This document shows, piece by piece, positions 8,631 through 17,069 of a stretch of DNA of 64,000 nt. Made by a program: the position numbers and the translations under genes. The stretch is from CAWCWN01 sp963799245 (lineage in GTDB: Bacteria; Chloroflexota; Ktedonobacteria; Ktedonobacterales; Ktedonobacteraceae): NCBI GenBank assembly GCA_963799245.1, contig CAWCWN010000003.1, forward strand, positions 2,232,001 to 2,296,000. Direction: 5' to 3'. The number at the start of each line of letters is the position of its first letter. Position 1 is the first letter of the stretch. The notes beneath the pieces are model-generated. The model saw only the letters and a program-made list of their open reading frames with translations. It did not search any database and was not told where the DNA came from.

Positions 8631-9578
8631 CTAATTTAAAATCTGACGAGCATGCTGCACATCAGAAGAAATCTGGGACTTCAGTGCATCGATGCCTGCG
8701 AAACGTTGCTCATCGCGTAAGCGTGCAATAAAGTCGATAGTAATACGTTGGTCGTACAGATCAGGTTGAATATCGAGCAAATGGACCTCTACAATGCGTT
8801 CTTGGCCATCAAAGGTAGGACGTGTTCCGATATTGGCTACACCATTATAAACGGGAGAGCCATCCCCTGTGTCACTCGCGACGACCTCAATGTCGGCCAG
8901 GCGGACGCGAACGGCATACACACCGTTAGCCGGCAGCAGTTTATGCGCCTCGGGCAGCAGGTTGGCGGTGGGGAAGCCCAATAATCTGCCGCGCTGGTCA
9001 CCGCGCCTGACGACGCCACAGAAGGTAAGCGGGTGGCCCAACAACTCGTTGGCCGCGCTGATCTGGCCCTCGCCGACCAGGGCGCGGATACGTGTGCTGC
9101 TGATGCGTGAGCGCTCCGCCTCTGCCAGTGGCAGGGCCTCTACAACTATATCATGCTGCCGTCCGTACTTCTCAAGAAAGGTGATGTCGCCCATCCTATT
9201 ATGCCCAATGCTAAAATTCGTCCCGACCACTATTCCTTTCAGATGAAAGCGTGACGTCAGGAAATCCATAAACTCGCTGGCGCTCATGGCCGCCACAGCC
9301 GGCGTAAATGTGATGACGATAGTATCCGCTATTGGGCCATACATTTTTGCCAGTGCCAGTTTTTCTTCCAGGGTAGTCAAAAAGTGCGGATCGAGAGCGG
9401 GCCGCACCACCATCAGCGTATGTGGCGAGAAGGTGACCAGTGCAGGTTTACACTTCAGGCTGCTGGCCGTGCGATCTAATGCGTGCATCAGGTGCACGTG
9501 TCCCCGATGGACACCATCAAAATTGCCAATCGTAATGACAATGGGTTCGTTTGACGAGATTGTTGTTACATATTCCAT
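8631..9578 (-). CDS. ribF: Bifunctional riboflavin kinase / FAD synthetase
   Basis: RibF phosphorylates riboflavin to FMN and adenylylates FMN to FAD. The 315 residues show the N-terminal nucleotidyltransferase domain with TIGNFDGVHRGH and the ISSTRIR motif, and the C-terminal riboflavin kinase domain with GFPTANLLP and NGVYAVRV and the NIGTRPTF strand. Length is typical. In many bacteria ribF lies next to truB, as here (161 bp gap), and it is the last housekeeping gene before the FHA genes. The gap to truB contains no clear terminator, so ribF may be transcribed with the nusA-truB genes. Confidence 0.97.
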   Translation of the reverse strand: MEYVTTISSNEPIVITIGNFDGVHRGHVHLMHALDRTASSLKCKPALVTFSPHTLMVVRPALDPHFLTTLEEKLALAKMYGPIADTIVITFTPAVAAMSASEFMDFLTSRFHLKGIVVGTNFSIGHNRMGDITFLEKYGRQHDIVVEALPLAEAERSRISSTRIRALVGEGQISAANELLGHPLTFCGVVRRGDQRGRLLGFPTANLLPEAHKLLPANGVYAVRVRLADIEVVASDTGDGSPVYNGVANIGTRPTFDGQERIVEVHLLDIQPDLYDQRITIDFIARLRDEQRFAGIDALKSQISSDVQHARQILN

Positions 9579-9739
9579 GATTTGCGCCGGGCCCGTTCTA
9601 TGTTTGTTCCCATCTTTAATTTTCTCTGGCTTATAGTACCACAGCTATCCATGGGGGTGCAATCGTTGGGGCTATTTAGCCCGCCTGCTCTCCTGGTGGC
9701 GCAGTGGATGGAGCTTCTACAGGTCATGGGTGCAGAAAT

Positions 9740-10636
9740 TTACACGAAGACTTTGCTTGGCTGCCATAGCTGGCGCGTGCTGTCCCACCTGGCAATGGCC
9801 AGGAAGCGCCCCTGGCGATCGTAAACGCGAGCCAGATCGAGCGCTGCTGGAGGTGAGGTAGCGAATGGGGTCTGCTCAAAGGAATTGCCGTGCAGGACGC
9901 GTCTCGCGCCCGGATCATCAAGGTGGAGGGCCGGATAGTCGCGCAGCGCTCTGTCCATGGGGAATAGATGCTGGTTTATGCCGCCCTGCTGCTCCATGGC
10001 CTCCGCCAGCTGTTGCAGCGTAATGCTGTCTGCCAGCGAAAAAGGGCCACTGCGGGTGCGTATCAATCCTCCCAGGTGAGCGCCATAGCCCAGTCGCTCG
10101 CCCAGGTCAAAGGCCAGCGAGCGAATGTAGGTGCCCTTGCCGCATTCAATCGCCAGGACCAGGCGCGGGGTATGCCAGGCAATGACCTCCAGCGAGGTGA
10201 TCTCGATGGGGCGCGCTGCCAGGGTGATTTCCTCGCCGGCGCGTACGCGTTTGTAGGCGGGCTGACCTGCGATTTTGAGCGCGGAATAGCGCGGCGGCAG
10301 CTGCATCTGTGGGCCAAGGAAGTGCGCAAGCGCCTCCATTATCTGTGCAAGCGTCAGGGATGACGCGTCTGTGCTGGAGACGAGCGCGCCTTCTGCGTCG
10401 TAGGTGTCCGTAACCACCCCAAAAACAACCTCTGCCCGGTATGCTTTGCCGCTCTCACTGAGGTATTCGGCCACGCGGGTGGCCTGGCCTACGCAAAGCG
10501 GGAGCACGCCACTGGCTGCCGGGTCAAGGGTTCCCGCGTGGCCGACGCGCTTCTGGCGCAAGATTTTGCGCACCCTGGCCACGACGTCGTGCGAGGTCAT
10601 GCCAGTGGCCTTATTGATGTTCAGTATCCCGTCCAT
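9740..10636 (-). CDS. truB: tRNA pseudouridine-55 synthase TruB
   Basis: TruB makes pseudouridine 55 in the T-arm of tRNAs. The 298-residue protein begins MDGILNINKATGMTSHD and has the catalytic Asp in GHAGTLDPAASGVLP, then RRGE/TY-type motifs (KGTYIRSLAFDLGE). Length is normal for the bacterial enzyme. Its ATG lies 26 bp inside the 3' end of nrnA, so the two are translationally coupled. It belongs to the nusA-infB-rbfA operon arrangement known from many bacteria. Confidence 0.97.
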   Translation of the reverse strand: MDGILNINKATGMTSHDVVARVRKILRQKRVGHAGTLDPAASGVLPLCVGQATRVAEYLSESGKAYRAEVVFGVVTDTYDAEGALVSSTDASSLTLAQIMEALAHFLGPQMQLPPRYSALKIAGQPAYKRVRAGEEITLAARPIEITSLEVIAWHTPRLVLAIECGKGTYIRSLAFDLGERLGYGAHLGGLIRTRSGPFSLADSITLQQLAEAMEQQGGINQHLFPMDRALRDYPALHLDDPGARRVLHGNSFEQTPFATSPPAALDLARVYDRQGRFLAIARWDSTRQLWQPSKVFV

Positions 10637-11645
10637 GCATTATCCGCTCTAACTCATGTACGATAAAAATGATCGCCTCTGCGATGGGCAGGTTGAGAGT
10701 GCCACCTGCGGCGCGCGCATGTCCTCCACCATTGGCGAGGCGGCGGCAGATCTCGGCGGCGTTATAAGGGGCGGCGCAGCGGAGGCTGAGACGAGTTAGC
10801 GCGGGATCGCCGTAGCTTTTGAAGTAGGCGGCGACCTCTACGCCTTCAATATCACGCAGCAGACCGGAGATATTGTCATCGTGCTGCGGGCCGGCTCCCG
10901 CCTCCGCGAGCGTTGCGTCGGTTGCCTGTGACCAGATAAGCCGACCGCCGCAGGCGGTCTGCGCCCGGGCAAGGACCAGCGATTGCAGTCGCACTTGCGC
11001 CAGCGGACGCGAGCGGTAGAGCGGTTGGACGATGGTTTCAGGGATAGCGCCGGCCCGCAGCAGAACGGCGCTTGCCTCCATAGTACGCGCGGTCGTATTC
11101 GTGAACTGAAATGAACTGGTATCCGTGATGATGCCGGTCAACAGGCAGATGGCGGCGTCGCGCCGCAAAGGCAGCCCGGCTTGTTGCTGCAGGAGCACCA
11201 GCAGCTCGGCGGTCGCAGCCGCTGCTGGATCGATGATATTGACGTGACCACAGCCGCTGCTGCTGGCGTGGTGGTCGATGTTCAGGATGGCGACGCGCTC
11301 TAAAAAGGAACGGTGGCGGCTCAAGAGCGAGCCAAAGCGTTCCATCTCGCCGGCATCCAGGGCGATGACCAGGTCGAAGCGTTCATCTTCCAGCGAGTGT
11401 TGCAGCCAGGCAAGGCCTGGCATAAACCCCAGCGTGGATGGAGCCGGGTCCGCGCAGAGGGGCACACATACCTTGCCCATGTCCCTCAGTATATGCGCCA
11501 GCCCGAGAGCCGAGCCCAGGCAGTCGCCATCGGGATGTTCATGGGCTAGCAACGCGATGCGCTCGGCCGCGGATATCAGGTCCATGGCCTGCCGGACAAG
11601 CACTGGATCCAGCTGCTGCCGGAGGTCATTGATGCTTTCACTCAT
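10611..11645 (-). CDS. nrnA: DHH-family phosphoesterase (NrnA-like nanoRNase / pAp phosphatase)
   Basis: NrnA degrades oligoribonucleotides of 2-5 nt and dephosphorylates 3'-phosphoadenosine 5'-phosphate. Visible motifs are HEHPDGDCLGSALGL (metal binding), ALDAGE, the DHH motif IDHHASSSGCGH, and the DHHA1 C-terminal glycine-rich GGGHARAAGG. I chose the ATG at 11645 because the upstream TTG at 11660 has no Shine-Dalgarno; the resulting 344 residues still exceed the typical 310-330 a little. It lies directly after rbfA and overlaps truB, the common order rbfA-nrnA-truB. Confidence 0.93.
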   Translation of the reverse strand: MSESINDLRQQLDPVLVRQAMDLISAAERIALLAHEHPDGDCLGSALGLAHILRDMGKVCVPLCADPAPSTLGFMPGLAWLQHSLEDERFDLVIALDAGEMERFGSLLSRHRSFLERVAILNIDHHASSSGCGHVNIIDPAAAATAELLVLLQQQAGLPLRRDAAICLLTGIITDTSSFQFTNTTARTMEASAVLLRAGAIPETIVQPLYRSRPLAQVRLQSLVLARAQTACGGRLIWSQATDATLAEAGAGPQHDDNISGLLRDIEGVEVAAYFKSYGDPALTRLSLRCAAPYNAAEICRRLANGGGHARAAGGTLNLPIAEAIIFIVHELERIMHGRDTEHQ

Positions 11646-11665
11646 GATGGCTTCTGTCAATTCTA

Positions 11666-12034
11666 TTATTCAGCCGGACGGGATTTCTCTTCCTGCTCGA
11701 CCTGTGCAATGAGATCAAGGATGCGGGCCCCTTCAGCTATAGACGTATCAAGTTTGAATGTCAGTTCAGGCATAAAGCGCAGAACAAGACGGCTGGCAAG
11801 TTCATGGCGCAAAAAACCGCCGGCGTTTTTGAGGCCCTTCATGGTTGCGGCCTGTTCTTCTGCGCTGCCCATGACGCTCACAAAGATTTTGGCGTGGCGC
11901 AGGTCGCCGCTGACCTCTACATGAGTGATACTGGCGAAACCGACCCGCGGGTCTTTTACGCGTGTGCGGATCAACTCACTGAGTTCCGCCGCGATCAGCT
12001 CGCCCAGTTTTTCCTGTCGATGTATATTTGGCAT
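11666..12034 (-). CDS. rbfA: 30S ribosome-binding factor RbfA
   Basis: RbfA helps maturation of the 16S rRNA 5' end in the 30S subunit. The 122 residues start MPNIHRQEKLGELI and contain the KH-like fold with DPRVGFASITHVEVSGDLRH and the ARVFVSV-like strand AKIFVSVMG. A longer reading frame runs back to 12331, but that part lies inside infB and has no support, so I use the ATG at 12034 with AGGGGA upstream. The 82 bp between infB and rbfA hold a 46-bp perfect palindrome, so the rbfA Shine-Dalgarno lies just after a potential long hairpin. Confidence 0.96.
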   Translation of the reverse strand: MPNIHRQEKLGELIAAELSELIRTRVKDPRVGFASITHVEVSGDLRHAKIFVSVMGSAEEQAATMKGLKNAGGFLRHELASRLVLRFMPELTFKLDTSIAEGARILDLIAQVEQEEKSRPAE

Positions 12035-12053
12035 GGCTAAAATCCCCTCTGAA

Positions 12054-12099
12054 CTGAGGCGAAGAGAGCACGCCCGCGGGCGTGCTCTCTTCGCCTCAG
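12054..12099. repeat. 46-bp perfect palindrome between infB and rbfA
   Basis: The left arm 12054-12076 (CTGAGGCGAAGAGAGCACGC and three more bases) is the exact reverse complement of 12077-12099, with no spacer. In RNA it would form a hairpin of about 21 bp with a minimal loop, GC-rich and without a following U tract on either strand. It starts 17 bp after the infB stop and ends 19 bp before the rbfA ATG. It could be an RNA-processing or mRNA-stability element, an intra-operon attenuator, or a short mobile repeat. Confidence 0.9.
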
Positions 12100-12116
12100 C
12101 ATCAGCCTCTTCACGT

Positions 12117-14675
12117 TTACGCTCCGGGTTTGACGCGTTCCTGAGCGTATGCCTCGATGATGTCACCAACTTCAAAATCGGTGAAATCTTCGAGTACGAT
12201 CCCACACTCATAGCCAGCGGCGACTTCGCGCACATCATCTTTGCCACGGCGCAGGGAGGCGATTTTCCCATTATAGACCTTCGCTTCTTTGCGCAGCACA
12301 CGCGCCTGGACGGAGCGGGTGATTTTGCCATCTGTAATACGGCAGCCAGCGATTATCGTGGAGCGGCCCGCCTTAAACATCTGTAAGACCTCGGCGTGTC
12401 CCTCGATCACCTCGCGGTAGGTTGGCTCCAGCATGCCGGTCAGAGCGGCCTGAATATCGTCGGTCAACTTATAGATGACGTTGTAGTTACGGATATCGAC
12501 GCCCTCTTTTTGCGCCTGGCGCTGTGCCGCGCCATCGGTATTGACGTTAAAGGCAATGATAATGGCGCCGGAGGCAGCCGCCAGGTGGACGTCGGTTTCG
12601 CTGACATTGCCGATGCCTTCGCGAATGAGGCGGACCTTGATATTCTCTTCGCCGACTTTCGTCAGGGCGTTTTTAATCGCCTCAGAGGTCCCCTGTACGT
12701 CGCTCTTCAGCACGATATTCAACTCCTTGACTTTGCCTTCTTGCATCTGCATATACAGGGTGTCAAGGCTGACCTGGCCAAGCGGCATAAGTTCGTCGCG
12801 GCGCTGCTCCGCGACTTTTGAGGCCATTTGCCTGGCTGTGCGTTCGTCAGCGACCACTTCGAGACGGTCGCCGGCATTGGGCACCTCTGGCAGGCCAAGA
12901 ATACTTACAGGCGTGCTGGGCGGCGCTTTCTGAATGCGCTTTCCGCGGTCGTTGAACATTGCGCGTATCTTGCCGGGCAACGAGCCAACCACGACATTGT
13001 CACCCATTTTCAGCGTTCCCTGCTGAATAAGCACGGTCGCGGTCGGGCCTGTATTTTTTTCCAGCCTGGCCTCGATGATGACACCGGAGGCGGGGCGATT
13101 GGGATTGGCCTTGATATCCTGGACCTCGGCTACCAGCAAGATCATCTCAAGCAGATCATTGATCCCGGTGCCTTTACGCGCCGAGACAGGCACGCAGACG
13201 ACATCGCCGCCGTACTCCTCAATGACAACGCCTATTTCGGCAAGCTGTTGCTTGACGTGGTCGGGATTGGCCCCCACCTTGTCGATTTTGTTCAGAGCGA
13301 TAATGATCGGCACTTTGGCGGCCTGGGCATGATCAATGGCCTCGCGGGTCTGCGGCATAACGCCATCATCAGCCGCCACGACGATAATGGCGATATGCGT
13401 GACCTGGGCGCCACGCGCGCGCATGGCTGTGAAGGCTTCATGGCCAGGCGTATCCAGGAAGGTAATTTTTTTACCATCGACCTCTACCTGGTAGGCGCCG
13501 ATATGCTGGGTAATACCGCCAGCCTCGCCAGCCGCTACCTTGGTTTTACGAATGGTATCAAGCAGGGAGGTTTTACCGTGGTCAACATGACCCATGATGG
13601 TAACGACAGGTGGAATCACCACCATATTGTCCTCGTCGCGCGATGCCATCATAGCTTCGTTGGCCGATAACCCTCTGTTGCTCTGCACGGCGGGTGCAGA
13701 GGTAATCGCGCTTTGTGTCGGTTCAAACCCGAGCTCCTGCGCCACGAGAGCGGCCTTATCATAATCAACCACCTGGTTGATGCTGGCGAAGATGCTGTGT
13801 TTGATGAGGCCGCGAATGATCTCGTTGGGCGTGGCCTGCAATAGCTCGGCCAGGTCCTTGACGACGATCTGTGGCGGTATCGAGATTGGTCCGGTTGGCT
13901 TCTCTTTTACCGCGGCGACTCGCCGCTCCTGCGGGCGCTGAGTCGGTGTCCCGGGGCGCGTACCTGGACGGGCCGGGGCCGGGTGTCCCGGGCTATTGGG
14001 ACGGCCAGAGCCAGAACGTGCAGGCGAGCCAGCAGTGGATCTCGGGGCTCCCGCAGTGGGACGCGAGGCTGCCGCCGGAGCACTACCTGAGCCAGGTCGA
14101 TTGCTCGGCCGTAATGGCGGCGCCGCGTTGCCAGCGGCGCTGCGCTGTGGAAATGTCCCCCTTGGACCGTGGACGCCTGTAGCGCCATTGCGCTGGGCCG
14201 GCGCCGCGCTGGGACGCTGAGCCGGCGCATTCTGGACGGCGGGTCGCTGGGCCTGATTTGGCGTGCCAGCGCTGGTGCTGCGCGGCGCCGGCGCATTTGT
14301 TCGTGCCGTTGTGCGTTGTGGCGCTGCTGGACGGGTTGTAGGTTCAGTAGACGTAGTGATATTTTCCTTCTGTGTTGCTGGCGCCGGCGCCCGGTTTGCG
14401 GCAGCTGTGCCACTGCTGCGCTGAGCCGGCGTTGATCGTGGCGCCGATCCAGCGCCTTTGGGCGGGTTCTCCGTCCCGTCTGAAGTTGCAGCGGCGGTTG
14501 TGCCTTTGGAGTCGGGAGCTGGCGCTGTCCGTTTGCGTGTGACAGTTCTTGTTTCCTGTTGTCCCGGATTGCCTGCTGTGGCACTGTCTGATTTTGAGCG
14601 GGCGGTGGTGCGTGTTCTCGCTGTAGTTGCTTTAGCCTGCTCATTTCCTTCTGGAGACTCAGAGGTGTTTCTCAT
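12117..14675 (-). CDS. infB: Translation initiation factor IF-2
   Basis: IF-2 is the GTPase that brings fMet-tRNA to the 30S subunit. The 852 residues have a very long, low-complexity N-terminus (about 1-262, rich in Ala, Pro, Thr, Arg), then the IF2-N domain (IPPQIVVKDLAELLQ), the GTPase with GHVDHGKTS (about 362-370), DTPGHEAF and NKID, and domains II-IV ending in the fMet-tRNA-binding part (KYNGKI-like VYNGKIASLRRGKDDV). The low-complexity part explains long reading frames on the other strand at 13.9-14.6 kb. A promoter at 15055-15083 would give infB its own leader of about 370 nt, in addition to read-through from nusA-ylxR. Confidence 0.98.
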   Translation of the reverse strand: MRNTSESPEGNEQAKATTARTRTTARSKSDSATAGNPGQQETRTVTRKRTAPAPDSKGTTAAATSDGTENPPKGAGSAPRSTPAQRSSGTAAANRAPAPATQKENITTSTEPTTRPAAPQRTTARTNAPAPRSTSAGTPNQAQRPAVQNAPAQRPSAAPAQRNGATGVHGPRGTFPQRSAAGNAAPPLRPSNRPGSGSAPAAASRPTAGAPRSTAGSPARSGSGRPNSPGHPAPARPGTRPGTPTQRPQERRVAAVKEKPTGPISIPPQIVVKDLAELLQATPNEIIRGLIKHSIFASINQVVDYDKAALVAQELGFEPTQSAITSAPAVQSNRGLSANEAMMASRDEDNMVVIPPVVTIMGHVDHGKTSLLDTIRKTKVAAGEAGGITQHIGAYQVEVDGKKITFLDTPGHEAFTAMRARGAQVTHIAIIVVAADDGVMPQTREAIDHAQAAKVPIIIALNKIDKVGANPDHVKQQLAEIGVVIEEYGGDVVCVPVSARKGTGINDLLEMILLVAEVQDIKANPNRPASGVIIEARLEKNTGPTATVLIQQGTLKMGDNVVVGSLPGKIRAMFNDRGKRIQKAPPSTPVSILGLPEVPNAGDRLEVVADERTARQMASKVAEQRRDELMPLGQVSLDTLYMQMQEGKVKELNIVLKSDVQGTSEAIKNALTKVGEENIKVRLIREGIGNVSETDVHLAAASGAIIIAFNVNTDGAAQRQAQKEGVDIRNYNVIYKLTDDIQAALTGMLEPTYREVIEGHAEVLQMFKAGRSTIIAGCRITDGKITRSVQARVLRKEAKVYNGKIASLRRGKDDVREVAAGYECGIVLEDFTDFEVGDIIEAYAQERVKPGA

Positions 14676-14748
14676 GAAGAAGACTCCCTTCTATACGAAT
14701 AATGCGCCACAAATGGCGGCGGAAATCTCTCTTCACAGCCACAAGAAA

Positions 14749-14788
14749 GGACTGTCACCCTTCTACAGAAAGAGAAGGAGGACAGTCC
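14749..14788 (-). promoter_or_regulatory. Stem-loop in the infB leader
   Basis: GGACTGTC (14749-14756) pairs perfectly with GACAGTCC (14781-14788), and inside it CCTTCT (14759-14764) pairs with AGAAGG (14773-14778), leaving an 8-nt loop. On the transcribed minus strand it is followed by TTTCTTGTGG, a weak U tract, 61 nt before the infB Shine-Dalgarno region. It may be an attenuator or an RNA-stability element. The rest of 14676-15137 holds no gene that I can support. Confidence 0.6.
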
Positions 14789-15054
14789 CTCGCTGGTGCA
14801 GTGCCATGCATGTTCAGTCTGCGCCCTCTGGCGTAGTTGCTATGGTTAGTTGATCATAGCTATCGCTCCGCAAACGTTCGCTTAGCACAACGGCCCTGTA
14901 GACGAGGGGCTGTGTCTCTATCAAGAGTCGAGATACAATGACGCATAATCAGTGTCTAATTATTTCAATTTTTCCCCACAGCCGGGCTGCTCGCAAGTAA
15001 TTGCATACTGCCGCACCCTTTGAGGGGACAAAGACGATACTTTAATGATACCCT

Positions 15055-15083
15055 AGTATAGCCTACCAGACTTGTTCTTGCAA
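15055..15083 (-). promoter_or_regulatory. Candidate internal promoter for infB
   Basis: Minus strand TTGCAA (15083-15078), 17-bp spacer, TATACT (15060-15055), located in the 462-bp gap between ylxR and infB. The start would be near 15048. It uses the same hexamers as the promoter at 3394-3422. Confidence 0.6.
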
Positions 15084-15137
15084 CTTTTTGTGCGCAACTG
15101 GGATAGGGAGTTCTGCCTCCTACCGCCAGTCCCCACT

Positions 15138-15515
15138 TTATCCGTTGGCCAGCTCGGGCTTGCCAGTCCTGCGCGAAGTGCCAGGCTTTTTGCCGGGCTC
15201 GTCGGCCGTCTCCGTAGGGAGAGTGGCGATATAGCTATCAAGGGTGGCGCGGTCCTCCGCGGACAACGTCAGTTGAAATTCTTGCTCAAGGCGCTTTTTT
15301 TTGACCGCGGTCTCCCAGCATGAGAGCCTGGCGCAGATGTACGCTCCGCGCCCTGATTTTTTACCTGTGGCATCGATAACTACATGCTCATCAGGCTCAG
15401 GCGTGCGCACAACGCGCAACAATTCGCGTTTTGGCTTGGTTTCTCGGCAGGCGATGCAGGTACGCAGTGGCACATGCTTTGGTCGTTTTCCCTGCCTTTT
15501 TGCTGTATTCGCCAT
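15138..15515 (-). CDS. ylxR: YlxR/RnpM family RNA-binding protein
   Basis: 125 residues with the YlxR (DUF448) core: RTCIACRETKPKRELLRVV, then GKKSGRGAYIC and the C-terminal helix with KKKRLEQEF. YlxR family members bind RNA, and Bacillus RnpM modulates RNase P; the gene is almost always between nusA and infB, as it is here. The extra Lys/Arg-rich tail (about residues 105-125) is outside the core. The ATG is 6 bp after the nusA stop, so it is co-transcribed. A 462-bp gap then separates it from infB, unlike the tight spacing seen in most genomes. Confidence 0.95.
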   Translation of the reverse strand: MANTAKRQGKRPKHVPLRTCIACRETKPKRELLRVVRTPEPDEHVVIDATGKKSGRGAYICARLSCWETAVKKKRLEQEFQLTLSAEDRATLDSYIATLPTETADEPGKKPGTSRRTGKPELANG

Positions 15516-15521
15516 AGGTCG

Positions 15522-16757
15522 CTATTCCCTGTCTCCACCATATCCATAGGATGAATTATGTTTGCCGCCGCGATGATGGGACGCACGGCGCCCGCTTTCG
15601 CTGCGCTCACCGCGCTCACTACGCCCTTGCTGCGAGCGCTCGCCGCGTTCGCGGCGGCCCGGGTAGGTATATGCGTGTTCCTGTACGTCTTCTACCCGCT
15701 CCTCGAAGACTTCACCTTCCGCCGGTTTGGTGACATCGACGCGCCAACCACTAAGCTTGGCCGCCAGGCGCGCATTCTGTCCATCTTTGCCGATAGCCAG
15801 CGATAGCTGTCGCTCGGGTACGGTCACCAGCGCGGTATGGTCAAATTCGCGTAGCTCGACCTTCAGAGGCTTAACGGGGCTTAGAGAGCTGGCTACAAAG
15901 CTGGCAGGCTCGGGAAACCACTGGATGATGTCTATCTTCTCATCATTAAGCTCATGCACAATATTGTTGATGCGCGAGCCACGCACGCCAACGCACGAAC
16001 CAATCGGGTCCAGGCCCTCCTGACGAGCGACAACAGCTACCTTTGAACGGCTGCCAGGCTCGCGGGCGATGGCTTTGATCTCAACGGTGCCCTCGTAGAT
16101 CTCGGGCACCTCTGCTTCAAACAAACGTCGCACAAGATCGCGATGGGTGCGAGAGACCATAATTTGCAGCATGCGCCCCTGGACACGGCGTACATCATAT
16201 ACGTAGACGCGCAGGCGTTGTCCGACACGGTAGCGCTCTGCGGGTACCTCTTCGCTGGGAGGCATCACGCCTTCTATTTTGTCGACTTTATCCAGGTCGA
16301 AGTCGATCAACCAGCCACGCACGGGGTCTTTGCGTGTAAGTGTGCCGAGGCGAATCTCGCCCATCCAATTCTTGACCTGGTCATAGAGGTGTTCGTGTTC
16401 GGCCTCGCGAATGCGCTGCAGGATGACCTGTTTTGCCGTCTGGGTAGGGATGCGGTTAAAGATGAACGATAAATCGACATCGATGGACTGGCCAAGTGCG
16501 GCTCTTGGCTCAAGGCGCTGTGCCTCGGCCAGCGAGATCTCCTCGTTGGGGTCGTTAACCTGAGCTACGACGCGTTTGGCTGCCCAGACATGGACTTCGC
16601 CGTTCTTATCTACCTCAATGCGGACGTTCTCTCCGCCGCTAAAACTTTTACGATAGGCCGCGAGTAGGGCAGTAGCAACGGTTTCCATTACCACTTCGCG
16701 GGGTAGTCCCTTTTCGGCAATTAATTGTGCGATAGCCGCCTGAAATTCGCTTCTCAT
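15522..16757 (-). CDS. nusA: Transcription termination/antitermination factor NusA
   Basis: NusA binds RNA polymerase and nascent RNA and affects pausing, termination and antitermination. The 411 residues include the N-terminal polymerase-binding domain (1-125), the S1 domain (about 130-200), KH1 (SCVGVRGSRI, about 255) and KH2 (AIGKDGQNARLAAKLSGW, about 322). After residue 360 comes a tail with ERGERS/SERGERSE repeats and HHRGG, basic and probably disordered. Start: ATG with GGGAGGA 9 nt upstream. No rimP gene lies upstream, which is unusual for this operon. Its leader carries a strong hairpin (16836-16864). Confidence 0.97.
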   Translation of the reverse strand: MRSEFQAAIAQLIAEKGLPREVVMETVATALLAAYRKSFSGGENVRIEVDKNGEVHVWAAKRVVAQVNDPNEEISLAEAQRLEPRAALGQSIDVDLSFIFNRIPTQTAKQVILQRIREAEHEHLYDQVKNWMGEIRLGTLTRKDPVRGWLIDFDLDKVDKIEGVMPPSEEVPAERYRVGQRLRVYVYDVRRVQGRMLQIMVSRTHRDLVRRLFEAEVPEIYEGTVEIKAIAREPGSRSKVAVVARQEGLDPIGSCVGVRGSRINNIVHELNDEKIDIIQWFPEPASFVASSLSPVKPLKVELREFDHTALVTVPERQLSLAIGKDGQNARLAAKLSGWRVDVTKPAEGEVFEERVEDVQEHAYTYPGRRERGERSQQGRSERGERSESGRRASHHRGGKHNSSYGYGGDRE

Positions 16758-16835
16758 ATGCCATTATCCTCCCGCTGGCCCCCAGTAGATACGTACATCA
16801 TTTTTTCGAGTGCAAAGAAAAAAGTCCCTGGCAAG

Positions 16836-16864
16836 CAGAAAAGTGGGGAACTCCCACTTTTCTG
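16836..16864. promoter_or_regulatory. 12-bp perfect stem-loop in the nusA leader
   Basis: CAGAAAAGTGGG (16836-16847) and CCCACTTTTCTG (16853-16864) pair perfectly around a 5-nt loop. On the plus strand a T6 run follows after 6 nt; on the minus strand (nusA transcript) a T6 run follows after about 13 nt. With the start predicted near 16885, the hairpin lies in the first 50 nt of the nusA mRNA. It could serve nusA autoregulation by premature termination, a known theme for this operon. No plus-strand gene ends here. Confidence 0.6.
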
Positions 16865-16891
16865 TAAAAGTTTTTTCTTAATTCTGTGGAT

Positions 16892-16920
16892 ATTATATCA
16901 TGTAGTTGTCCATTTGGCTA
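16892..16920 (-). promoter_or_regulatory. Candidate promoter of the nusA operon (extended -10)
   Basis: Minus strand TAGCCA (16920-16915), 17-bp spacer, TATAAT (16897-16892) preceded by TGA, forming an extended -10 TGATATAAT. The start near 16885 gives a leader of about 128 nt containing the hairpin at 16836-16864. Confidence 0.6.
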
Positions 16921-17069
16921 GAGCAGATCGGGCAGGTTACATGTTTTCTCTCCTACGGCCCCAAAAGCCATACCAGGGCTATTCAACATACTATTGCGCG
17001 GGGCTGTTTTCTGGCTGGAAAGACCTGAACGACTATGGGTATTAGAACGTCTGGCGCGCTAAGGCGGAC

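Noticed and set aside
12035..12331. N-terminal extension of the rbfA frame to 221 residues
   Set aside because: It lies inside the infB 3' end, crosses the 46-bp palindrome and has no family resemblance; RbfA proper starts at 12034.
12828..13670. 280-codon plus-strand frame inside infB
   Set aside because: Shadow of infB; the minus-strand protein has all IF-2 motifs, and this frame has no Shine-Dalgarno or domain.
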